A stretch of DNA of 56,443 nt, taken from NCBI GenBank assembly GCA_964405325.1, contig CAYONM010000003.1, forward strand, positions 1 to 56,443, given 5' to 3'. Numbering within the stretch: position 1 is the stretch's first letter; every line of letters starts with the position of its first letter. Source of the stretch: CAYONM01 sp964405325. GTDB taxonomy: Bacteria > Planctomycetota > UBA11346. Below, piece by piece: positions 9,490 to 16,534 of the stretch. Under the pieces are notes generated by a model. The model was not told the origin of the DNA and did no database searches. It saw nothing but the letters and a program-made list of their open reading frames with translations. Made by a program: the position numbers and the translations under genes.

Positions 9490-9526
9490 TGATCATCATG
9501 ATCAGGGCGCGACCGGTTTCGAAAGC
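9490..9526. promoter_or_regulatory. Candidate LacI-type operator palindromes
   Basis: The divergent region between the sulfatase and LacI genes holds a perfect 15-bp palindrome TGATCATCATGATCA (9490-9504, one central base) and, 12 bp on, a TTTCGAAA core (9517-9524) in an imperfect dyad. LacI-family operators are short palindromes, often with a central CG, so the second site fits the family well and the first could be another operator. The position between the two starts suggests control of both genes. This is inference. Confidence 0.4.
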
Positions 9527-9576
9527 TATCATGTATTACCGTTCGACGCCGCCGCCGGTCCCGCCAGAATTCAGGC

Positions 9577-10599
9577 ATGGGTGAGCGGGTCACCATGAAG
9601 CAGGTGGCAGCGGCGGCCGGGGTGTCGGTGAATACCGTTTCCCTGGCACTGCGCGGGCATCGCCGTATCGCAGCCGCCACCCGGGAGCACGTCCGGGCAG
9701 TGGCGGACCGCCTCGGCTATCGTCCGGATCCGGTGGTGGCCGCCGGCATGGCGCGCCTGCGTCGATCGGAGCTACCGGATGTCGGCGGTCTGTTGATGGT
9801 GTTGCATGCGACGCCTGCCGCCGAGCTGCAGCGTTGGGAGGGTATACGCAGTGTGCTGACCGGCATTCAGCGGCGCGCACAGGCGCTTGGCTATCGGATC
9901 GAACAGCGGCAGCTCCATTATGGAGCCGATGTGCTCCGTCATCTGGTCAAGGAGATACGCGAGCGCGGTGTTCCCGGACTGCTGATCGTCGGGCCCTGGG
10001 GCCGTGAGCTGATGCCAGCATTGCGGCGCCTGCTGGAACAGTGTTCTATGCTCCGCTGTGGAAATCCTTTGTCGGATCTGCCGATCCATTTCTGCAAATC
10101 GGATCATTACCAGGGCACCCGGCTGGCCATGTACCGCGTTCTGGAACGGGGCTCTTCTCGTCCCGGGCTGGTGCTCAATACCGGTTTCGATCATCAGCAG
10201 GACGGTCAGATCAGCGGCGCCTACCTGAGCGCCATTCAGATGCTGCCTGCGGCGGATAGAATTCCGCCGCTGCTGGTGGCGAGCCACTTGTCATCGCAGC
10301 AACGGCGGGCGCAAATCCGGTCCTGGTGGCAGGAGTGGCGACCCGATGCCATATTGACGGTGCTCAAAAACGAATCGCGCGAGCGCTGGCTCTCCTGGAA
10401 TCCCCATCGCGATCCGGTCCTGCTGGTCCAGGTCAACCGCACCGGTGAAACCCCCGATTGGCCGGGCGTCACCTTTCCGGGCCGCGATCTGGGCCACGCC
10501 GCCGTGGACAGCCTGGTGAGCATGATCCACAGCGGCGAATCCGGCCCGCCCCGTTTTCAAAAGGGGATCACGGTTTCCGGCACCTGGGTGGATGTGTGA
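9577..10599 (+). CDS. LacI/GalR-family transcriptional regulator
   Basis: A 340-residue regulator. Residues 6-55 form the LacI helix-turn-helix and hinge helix (MKQVAAAAGVSVNTVSLALR, then LGYRPDPVVAAGMARLR). The rest is a periplasmic-binding-protein-like sensor domain (VPGLLIVGPWG, RPGLVLNTGF, PDAILTV) ending in the usual VSGTWV strand. A second ATG at 9595, six codons in, is also possible. It is divergent from the sulfatase gene at 7633-9465 with palindromes between them, so it probably responds to a sugar or glycan fragment and controls that gene and perhaps itself. The effector cannot be read from sequence. Confidence 0.88.
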   Translation: MGERVTMKQVAAAAGVSVNTVSLALRGHRRIAAATREHVRAVADRLGYRPDPVVAAGMARLRRSELPDVGGLLMVLHATPAAELQRWEGIRSVLTGIQRRAQALGYRIEQRQLHYGADVLRHLVKEIRERGVPGLLIVGPWGRELMPALRRLLEQCSMLRCGNPLSDLPIHFCKSDHYQGTRLAMYRVLERGSSRPGLVLNTGFDHQQDGQISGAYLSAIQMLPAADRIPPLLVASHLSSQQRRAQIRSWWQEWRPDAILTVLKNESRERWLSWNPHRDPVLLVQVNRTGETPDWPGVTFPGRDLGHAAVDSLVSMIHSGESGPPRFQKGITVSGTWVDV

Positions 10600-10789
10600 G
10601 AGCAACTTCCCGTATGCTAGTTCGCACAAATAGCCGATCATTGAGGCGTGGCGGCTGTCCGGCATCGGTCCCAGGCATTTTTTTCAGCACTTGGCCCGCT
10701 CGCTCTCAGGTGCGACGTTTTGCAGACGAGTCTCGAAGTCGGGCTCTTCGGCATTTCGTGTGGGTGGCTCGACGCACGGAGGCCTGCTG
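10600..10789. other. Intergenic stretch with no recognised gene
   Basis: Between the LacI stop codon and the TA-flanked element I see no credible gene, RNA or terminator. Short open frames here lack a ribosome-binding site and natural composition. Confidence 0.4.
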
Positions 10790-10954
10790 CTAGTGCTGTG
10801 TCCCATAAATAGCCTTCATAATTCTTCGTGGCGCAGCGCATCTGCAGCTTTGCCGAACCCTCGAAATGGCGCTGCCATTCCTTCGGAACCTGCGCCTTGC
10901 ATCTGCACTACGGCGCTTTGAATTCTATCAGCTATTTACGGGACACAGCACTAG
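10790..10954. mobile_element. MITE-like element with 23-bp terminal inverted repeats and TA flanks
   Basis: The ends CTAGTGCTGTGTCCCATAAA (from 10790) and the inward-read CTAGTGCTGTGTCCCGTAAA (from 10954) match at 22 of 23 positions over the full arm. Each arm begins at a TA, as in Tc1/mariner or IS630-type elements, which duplicate TA. The 119-bp interior has no protein-coding capacity. Immediately after the right end, 10951-10972 starts another arm in the opposite sense (tagtgctgtgtcccgtaaaa), so the site is a palindrome of two abutting ends and may hold a remnant of a second copy. Confidence 0.75.
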
Positions 10955-10965
10955 TGCTGTGTCCC

Positions 10966-10997
10966 GTAAAACCCTGACCGTAATCACGGTCAGGGTT
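10966..10997 (-). terminator. Intrinsic terminator of the DEAD-box helicase gene
   Basis: A perfect 12-bp stem (10970-10981 with 10986-10997) around a four-base loop is followed, on the minus strand, by a short T run. It lies 25 bp past the helicase stop codon and directly beside the inverted-repeat element. Confidence 0.8.
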
Positions 10998-11022
10998 GAG
11001 GTGGCACAGCGCCGAGCTCGTT

Positions 11023-13806
11023 TCAGCGGCGGCGGCGGCCCAGGCGGATACCACCGACCAGCGGTTTCAGTAGCCGCGGGCCTTTGATCTCCATGTCGGC
11101 GATCGAGCGCTTCACCTCGGTGGCAGTGGATGCGGTGATGCCTTCCACTTCTTCTTCCTCCAATTCCATGCCGATCAGCTTTTCTATTTCCAGCAGGAAT
11201 TGGCCATCGGCCGGGGTGATGAAGGTGCGCGCGAAGCCGGCGGTGCCGCCCATGCGACCGGTACGGCCGATGCGGTGCACGTATTCCTCGGCGTGTTCGG
11301 GGATGTCGTAATTGATCACGTGGCTGACGGTCGGGATGTCCAGGCCACGGGCAGCGACATTGGTCGCGATCAGGCAGTTCAGGGTGCCCTCGCGAAAACC
11401 CTGCAGGGTTTTTTCCCGTTTGCTTTGCGGCAGGTCACCGTGGATCGCGGCGGCCTTGAGCTTTTTCCGCTTCAGCACCGTGGCGACGCGATCGGTTTGA
11501 GCCTTGGTCTTGCAGAATACGACCAGTTTTTCTGGCTGCATCTGCTCCATGTAATGGGCCAGCAGCTTGGTCTTTTTATCCTGGTCGACGGCGATGTAGG
11601 CTTGGTCGACGCGGTCGGCGGTGACCCTTTCCGGCAGCACGTGAACCAGTTCGGGCGCTTTCTGGAAACGGTCGGCCAGCTTGCGGATCTCATTCGGCAT
11701 GGTGGCTGAGAACAACAGAATCTGCCGTTTCGGATTGCTGTGGCTGAGTACGTATTCGATGTCCGGTAGGAAACCGATATCCAGCATCTGATCGGCTTCG
11801 TCCAGGACGATGATCGACAATTGTGAGCAGTCGATGTGACCCTGGCGCATGTGGTCGATGATCCGGCCCGGGGTGCCGATGACCACGTGCGGCCGTTTGT
11901 CCAGGGCGTGCAGCTGGTCGCGCATGCTCACGCCGCCGTAGATCAGCGCTGCGCGGGCCTGGCTCTTGCCGGCCAGGCGGCAGAAATGCTCGTGCACCTG
12001 CCGAGCCAACTCGCGGGTGGGGCACAGCACCATGGCGGCCAGGCCGTCCTGCTCCAGCTCGTACAGACGTTGCAAGATGGGCAGCGAGAAAGCGGCGGTT
12101 TTGCCGGTGCCGGTTTGGGCCTGACCGATCAGGTCGCCGCCGCGGAGGGCAATGGGGATGGCGCCGTTTTGGATGGGCGTGGGCTCGGCAAAGCCCAAGT
12201 CCTGCACATCGGCCAGCAGCTGGTCGTTCAGGCCCAGTTCGCGCCAGTGCTCGGCCTTGGGTCGGCTGGCCAGTTCTTCTGCTTCTTGCATCCGCAGCGG
12301 CAGGTGGGCGGCGGTTTCCGAGGGATCGGCCGGGATCGGCTTCTTGGCCTCTTGCTCGATGATCAGGGCCTGCTCGTCCTCGACCACGATGGGCTCTTCA
12401 GCCAGATCGGTCAGGGCCGTCCCAGGCTGCGGGGTGGCTTTGACGGGCTTCGGCTCCGGCTTCGGCTCCGGCTTTGGCTCCGGCTTTGACTCCGGCTTCG
12501 GCTCCGGCTTTGACTCCGGCTTCGGCTCCGGCTTTGACTCCGGCTTCGGCTCCGGCTTTGACTCCGGCTTTGACTCCGGCTTTGACTTGGAGGGTGCCGG
12601 TTTTGTCGGAGACGCTTCGCTGGATTTGGCCGGGGTGTCGACTTGTTTCTGGTCGGATGTGCCGGCGATGCGCACCTGGGCGCGGCGGATTGGGAATAGC
12701 CGGCCATTGCGATCGCCACGCAGGCAGAAACCGGGAGTCACCAGTTCGGCGATGTGGCCGGTCGGTACGCCGCTGTCGGCAATATGCCCGATCACCTCGT
12801 GGAAGTCGTCATGGGGTTCGCCCTGGCAGGGGATGGCCACCAAACCGGCGGCAGCCAGCAGCTCGCTCAGACGCGCTTGGGCCCAGTTGGGAGTTTCGGG
12901 GTCGCAAAGTTCGACGATGCCGGTGGCCAGATCGATCAGTCGTTCATGCATCGGGCCGAGATCGCGCTGGGGGCCTGCCAGCTTGAGCCGCGGCGAGCTC
13001 TGCTGGTCCAGGTGACGCGGTGTGTCCTCGCGGGCCGGTTTGGCCTGGGGGCTCGTCTGGTCGTCCTTGCTGGGCTTGGACGGCGTCTCACCGTGATCCG
13101 TTTCGGGCTTATTGTGATGGTCAACCTTCGCCTTTGCCTTTGGCTGATCGGTTTTGGGCCCGGTGTGGTCGTGCTTGCCGCTGGCCGGCGGAGCGTCGGA
13201 TGTCGGCGCGTCCGGCTGCTCGATGCGGTTGGCGGTCTGTTCGCCAGACTCGGCGTCGCCGGTTTTCTTGCTACGCTTGCGACGACGACGGCGGCGCTTG
13301 CGCTTGCCGGGCTCTGCTTCCTCGCTGCCATCGGAGCCGTCTCTGCCGCGCTCATCCCCATCGTGATCGCGCTTCGTATCTGGCTGTTCCGGCGCGGTGG
13401 CGCTGGGTTGCTCCGGTGCGGCGGGGTCTTGCAAGCCGGCGACGGTACTGGCATCCAGGACTTCGGGCTGCTTAGCTGGTTTGCCGCGCCTCCTGCGATT
13501 GGGAGCCGGGGAGTCGGCCTTGCCGGTCTGATCAGCTGGCGCTTCAGTAGCAGCCGGGGGCTGTTGCTTGGCAGCTGGCTCAGGTTTGGGTTTCTTCGGC
13601 TTGGTTCTGCTGGGTTTGGTTTGGCTGGGAGCGGCCGGCGCTGCCTTCGGGGTGTCAGGTTTGGCTTGCCGTTTGGCAAGCACTTGCTGAAGAGCGCCGA
13701 TCAGCTCTTCCTTGGCGAGACGGCTGCGACCTGGGATCTGGTGCTCGGTAGCAAGCTGACGCAGTCCTTTGATGGTCATGCCGTCGAGTTCGGTGGCTTG
13801 AGTCAT
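11023..13806 (-). CDS. DEAD-box RNA helicase with Rho_N-like and GrpE-like domains
   Basis: A 927-residue protein. Residues about 10-42 (TIKGLRQLATEHQIPGRSRL) resemble the Rho-termination-factor N-terminal helical domain. A long disordered basic and acidic stretch follows, including a run of Arg/Lys at about 168-183. Residues about 280-385 resemble GrpE, especially DDFHEVIGHIADSGVPTGHI and the following PGFCLRGDRNGRLFPI, the beta-wing that contacts DnaK. Next comes a Lys-Pro-Glu/Ser repeat (about 402-455). The helicase core is complete: Q motif near 515, AQTGTGKT near 560, VLDEAD near 668, SAT near 700, and RIGRTGR near 850, with a basic C-terminus. The core should unwind RNA with ATP in cold adaptation, ribosome assembly or mRNA decay. 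A monocistronic gene with its own terminator. Confidence 0.9.
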   Translation of the reverse strand: MTQATELDGMTIKGLRQLATEHQIPGRSRLAKEELIGALQQVLAKRQAKPDTPKAAPAAPSQTKPSRTKPKKPKPEPAAKQQPPAATEAPADQTGKADSPAPNRRRRGKPAKQPEVLDASTVAGLQDPAAPEQPSATAPEQPDTKRDHDGDERGRDGSDGSEEAEPGKRKRRRRRRKRSKKTGDAESGEQTANRIEQPDAPTSDAPPASGKHDHTGPKTDQPKAKAKVDHHNKPETDHGETPSKPSKDDQTSPQAKPAREDTPRHLDQQSSPRLKLAGPQRDLGPMHERLIDLATGIVELCDPETPNWAQARLSELLAAAGLVAIPCQGEPHDDFHEVIGHIADSGVPTGHIAELVTPGFCLRGDRNGRLFPIRRAQVRIAGTSDQKQVDTPAKSSEASPTKPAPSKSKPESKPESKPEPKPESKPEPKPESKPEPKPESKPEPKPEPKPEPKPVKATPQPGTALTDLAEEPIVVEDEQALIIEQEAKKPIPADPSETAAHLPLRMQEAEELASRPKAEHWRELGLNDQLLADVQDLGFAEPTPIQNGAIPIALRGGDLIGQAQTGTGKTAAFSLPILQRLYELEQDGLAAMVLCPTRELARQVHEHFCRLAGKSQARAALIYGGVSMRDQLHALDKRPHVVIGTPGRIIDHMRQGHIDCSQLSIIVLDEADQMLDIGFLPDIEYVLSHSNPKRQILLFSATMPNEIRKLADRFQKAPELVHVLPERVTADRVDQAYIAVDQDKKTKLLAHYMEQMQPEKLVVFCKTKAQTDRVATVLKRKKLKAAAIHGDLPQSKREKTLQGFREGTLNCLIATNVAARGLDIPTVSHVINYDIPEHAEEYVHRIGRTGRMGGTAGFARTFITPADGQFLLEIEKLIGMELEEEEVEGITASTATEVKRSIADMEIKGPRLLKPLVGGIRLGRRRR
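12447..12588 (-). repeat. Tandem 12/24-bp repeat coding a KPEP/KPES linker
   Basis: The minus strand encodes about a dozen units of Lys-Pro-Glu-Pro or Lys-Pro-Glu-Ser within the helicase gene, alternating in a near-regular order. The nucleotide repeat is nearly perfect, so slippage could change its length between strains. The linker joins the GrpE-like part to the helicase core and should be extended and charged. Confidence 0.85.
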
Positions 13807-14024
13807 GGAGTTTCCACTGGGTTGGGACCCGCATGCCGAGGCGGGCGAAAGTGATGGGACGAGACATCACGCGGGAGCAACGCGGTGGTTGCCCACCCTG
13901 CGGACGTGAGCCCATCTTCGGCAGAGCGCGTGGTTCTAAGGCTGCTGCACTGGCTCACAAGGCTTGGGCTTGTTGCAAACGATGAGGTCGTGCTGACGTA
14001 TCAATAGCAAGGGGTTGAACGATC

Positions 14025-14756
14025 ATGCAGGAATCGGATCTGCGCCACGCCGCCGGGGCCTACCTGGCGGGGGAGTTGGACTGCGACCAGGAGCGGGTGT
14101 TTGAGGCCCTGATGGCGCGTGACTGGCGTGTGCAGCAGGAACACGACTTCTGGCTACGCATGAAGCGGGAGCTGCCGGCCGCCGGTCGGCCCACTGCGGT
14201 GCAAGCGCCAGGGCCAGAGCTGGCGGAAGCCCTGCATGCTCGCCTGGCCAAGGAACGCGTGCTGCGTTGGGATCCCTGGCGTTGGGGTGGTTGGGCGGCG
14301 GCGGCTTGCCTGGCACTGTTGGTTAGTCAGTTCTCCTTGACTCAGGCGACCTACTTCGAGGAGAATGGCGACGCGGTGCAGGCGGTCAGCGTACGCGACG
14401 ATGTGGATCCGGTTCGCTATGAGGGACAGGCGGTGTCGGACGAATCGATCGAGGCGGAGCCTTGGCTGGGGCTGTGGACTCGGCCGATAGCGATCGATCC
14501 AGCTATCGCTCCGGGCAAGGACCAGGCCTTGCTGGTTCTCCAGGTGGCCGGCAACAGTCCAGCGGCCCAGGTCGGGGTGCAGCCGGGCGATCTGCTGCTG
14601 GATCTGGGCGATTGTCCGATGTATTCGCGCTGGTGCATCAAGCATGCCATCGGCCAGCGCGAACCGGGCAGTACCGTACCGCTGCGTTTCTGGAGTGCCG
14701 AGCAGCAGACCATTCGGCAGGTCGATCTGGCTTTGGGTGCACTGCTGCACCGTTGA
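14025..14756 (+). CDS. Membrane-anchored PDZ protein with anti-sigma-like N-terminus
   Basis: A 243-residue protein with AAGGGG upstream of its ATG. Residues 1-60 are a cytoplasmic helical region resembling the start of anti-sigma factors (AAGAYLAGELDCDQERVFEAL) but without the zinc-binding His and Cys residues. A single membrane segment follows (GWAAAACLALLVSQF, about 88-105). The exported C-terminal half ends in a PDZ domain (LLVLQVAGNSPAAQVGVQPGDLLLDL, about 165-235) of the kind that binds peptide C-termini. The layout suggests a one-pass sensor that couples a periplasmic peptide signal to a cytoplasmic partner. No sigma-factor gene lies next to it, so the anti-sigma role is only a suggestion. 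It is divergent from the helicase gene. Confidence 0.65.
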   Translation: MQESDLRHAAGAYLAGELDCDQERVFEALMARDWRVQQEHDFWLRMKRELPAAGRPTAVQAPGPELAEALHARLAKERVLRWDPWRWGGWAAAACLALLVSQFSLTQATYFEENGDAVQAVSVRDDVDPVRYEGQAVSDESIEAEPWLGLWTRPIAIDPAIAPGKDQALLVLQVAGNSPAAQVGVQPGDLLLDLGDCPMYSRWCIKHAIGQREPGSTVPLRFWSAEQQTIRQVDLALGALLHR

Positions 14757-14778
14757 TTGTGCCTGCCAAGTAGCGTTG

Positions 14779-14958
14779 ACGCTTCCCTCAGAGCTCCCGC
14801 CGGCTCTGCGGGCCGGCTGCGAAGAGCCCGGAACTCCTGCTTCCGGGCGCAAGGTCTTTTTGGCAGAATATCTGATCCTTCCATGTCCAATCGACACGGT
14901 GGCGATGTGAGTTCCTGGCAAGGGGGTGTTGCCCCCTCGCGCCTCCGGCGCACCCGTC
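14779..14958 (+). mobile_element. GACG-ended MITE-like element, copy 2 (180 bp)
   Basis: Starts GACGCTTCCCTCAGAG at 14779, identical to the start of copy 1 over 16 bp, and ends with an arm reading GACGGGTGC inward from 14958. Direct repeats AGCGTT (14773-14778 and 14959-14964) flank it as a 6-bp target duplication. It shares a 19-bp block (cctcgcgcctccggcgcac, 14935-14953) with copy 1 at 9269-9287. No coding capacity is seen. It lies just downstream of the PDZ gene and before a broken sthA start. Confidence 0.75.
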
Positions 14959-14997
14959 AGCGTTGACACCGCCGCCTGTCGCGACGTATCCTCAGGC

Positions 14998-15055
14998 ATG
15001 GATCATGACTACGACCTTGCGGTGATCGGTTCCGGACCAGGTGGTGAAGGCGCGG
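14998..15055 (+). pseudogene. 5' fragment of a pyridine nucleotide transhydrogenase gene (sthA-like)
   Basis: From ATG 14998 the frame reads MDHDYDLAVIGSGPGGEGAA, the N-terminal FAD-binding Rossmann motif (GxGxxG) typical of soluble transhydrogenase SthA/UdhA. After GEGAA the family resemblance ends abruptly and the frame becomes unlike any flavoprotein. The remaining 440 or so residues are missing, so this is a scrap left by a deletion. Confidence 0.6.
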
Positions 15056-15208
15056 CTGATCCTACGCTACAATGCCGCCATCCTGGGCCTGCATCTGCTG
15101 CTGGTGGGCCTGGGGTCCTTCCAGCCCTTCGCCATGCTGTTCGAAGCTACGGTTCCAGCCATGGCTGCCATGGGCTTCCAGATCTGGCTCGACACCCGCG
15201 TTGTGTGA
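15044..15208 (+). CDS. Short membrane segment ORF; probably the 3' end of a lost membrane-protein gene
   Basis: In a different frame from the SthA scrap, from GTG 15044 or from the junction near 15056, the sequence reads about 50 residues of hydrophobic protein (ILGLHLLLVGLGSFQPFAML, then MGFQIWLDTRVV) ending in TGA at 15206. It looks like the final membrane helices of a transporter joined to the SthA start by deletion. Whether the GTG is used to make a small membrane protein is unknown; there is no convincing ribosome-binding site. Confidence 0.3.
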   Translation: MKARLILRYNAAILGLHLLLVGLGSFQPFAMLFEATVPAMAAMGFQIWLDTRVV

Positions 15209-15289
15209 CGCGGGTCTGACGTGTGCAAAAGCCTTTTCGCGACCGCCCATGCTCGGTATAATGCCGAAAGGATCCGAAGGGGGCTGGTT

Positions 15290-15691
15290 ATGAGCGCACG
15301 CGGCATCATCTCCTCGCACCAAGTGGCGGTCTGGCGGACGGAAGTCATCCGACGCAACCAGCAGCACAAGGTCCGGCAGCGCCTGCGCTGGCTGCGTTTC
15401 ATCACCCTGATGGCCCTGGTCTTCACCCTGCAGGTGGGCATTGCCCATTACCTGTTGCTGATCACCGGCGCCACGCTGCTGTGGGTGTCGATCGCCCCGT
15501 GCATTGCCTTGGGCCTGTGCCTGTTGCTGGAGGTCGGCATCGGTCTGTCCATGCTGGTCTTCGGCGCCTGTGCTGTGGGCCTGATGGGGGCGATGGATAG
15601 CTATACCGTGTTCCCGCCAGTGGCGATCATGATGATGATCCTGGTCTCCGGTTTGGCGGCCTGGGGCTACGAGGCGGGCCAGGAGGTGTGA
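15290..15691 (+). CDS. Small integral membrane protein of unknown function
   Basis: ATG 15290 follows AAGGGGG at seven bases, giving 133 residues. A basic cytoplasmic N-terminus (TEVIRRNQQHKVRQRLRWLR) precedes about four hydrophobic segments. No conserved polar motif, heme, quinone or metal ligand stands out. It is convergent with the ABC-transporter operon, whose last stop codon lies 3 bp away, so the two transcripts must overlap. I do not recognise the family. Confidence 0.6.
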   Translation: MSARGIISSHQVAVWRTEVIRRNQQHKVRQRLRWLRFITLMALVFTLQVGIAHYLLLITGATLLWVSIAPCIALGLCLLLEVGIGLSMLVFGACAVGLMGAMDSYTVFPPVAIMMMILVSGLAAWGYEAGQEV

Positions 15692-15694
15692 GCT

Positions 15695-16534
15695 CTATTC
15701 GATGAAATCCGCCACCGTCGGCAGTCGTTGTCTTCTCCCACCAGCGGTGGCGGCATCCAGGCGGGGGCGGCAGGCCAGCAGGCCCTTGGTGTAGGGGTGC
15801 TCGGGGTGGTTGAAGATTTGTCCAACCGGGCCCTGCTCCACCGCTTCGCCGCGCCACATCAGCACCACCCGGTCGGCGATGTCGGCGACCACGCCCAGGT
15901 CGTGGGTGATGAACAGCACTGCCATGCCGCGTTCACGCTGCAGGTCTTTCAGCAGGTCGATGATCTGGGCCTGGACGGTCACATCCAGGGCGGTGGTCGG
16001 TTCGTCGGCGATCAGCAGCGCCGGGTCGCAGGCCAAAGCGATGGCGATGCAAATCCGTTGTCGCATGCCGCCGGAGAGCTCGTGCGGGTATTGGTCATAG
16101 CGGCGCTGCGGTTCGGCCAGTTGCACGGCGCGGAACAATTCGATGACACGCTCGCGGCGGGCTGTCGGTGGCAAGGTGGTGTGTAGTTCCAGGGCTTCGG
16201 CCACCTGCAGGCCGCAGGTTTGCACCGGATTGAGGGCGGTCATCGGCTCTTGGAAGATCATGCCGATGTCGTGGCCGCGGAGCTGGTTCAAGCGGTTTTT
16301 CGGTAGCTGCAAGACGTCTTCGCCGCGAAAACGGATTGCGCCCTGATAGCGCGCTGGGGTGTCGTCCAGCAGGCGCATGGCTGACAGTGCACTGACGCTC
16401 TTGCCGGAACCGGATTCGCCGACCAGTGCCACCACCTGGCCGGGTTCGATGCTGAAATCCAGGCCACGCACTGCCTGGGTATCGCCAAAGCTGACATGCA
16501 GGCTGTCGAAATGGAGAAGGGCAGATGTGCTCAT
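15695..16534 (-). CDS. Peptide-type ABC transporter ATP-binding protein (DppD/OppD-like)
   Basis: The ATG at 16534 overlaps the stop of the upstream permease gene (ATGA), which fixes the start; the product is 279 residues. Walker A GESGSGKS, Q-loop FQEPMTALNP, signature LSGGMRQR, Walker B LLIADEPTTALD and the H-loop THD are all present. The C-terminal HPYTKGLLAC motif is characteristic of the oligopeptide/dipeptide branch, though the tail beyond it is short and lacks the Cys-rich FeS region of some DppD proteins. It should power uptake through the two permeases encoded just upstream. A DppF-type second ATPase is not present here, so either this protein acts as a homodimer or the partner lies elsewhere. 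Confidence 0.9.
   Translation of the reverse strand: MSTSALLHFDSLHVSFGDTQAVRGLDFSIEPGQVVALVGESGSGKSVSALSAMRLLDDTPARYQGAIRFRGEDVLQLPKNRLNQLRGHDIGMIFQEPMTALNPVQTCGLQVAEALELHTTLPPTARRERVIELFRAVQLAEPQRRYDQYPHELSGGMRQRICIAIALACDPALLIADEPTTALDVTVQAQIIDLLKDLQRERGMAVLFITHDLGVVADIADRVVLMWRGEAVEQGPVGQIFNHPEHPYTKGLLACRPRLDAATAGGRRQRLPTVADFIE

Noticed and set aside
12447..12588. CRISPR-like repeat array
   Set aside because: The repeats are contiguous, in frame and have no spacers; they encode a protein linker.
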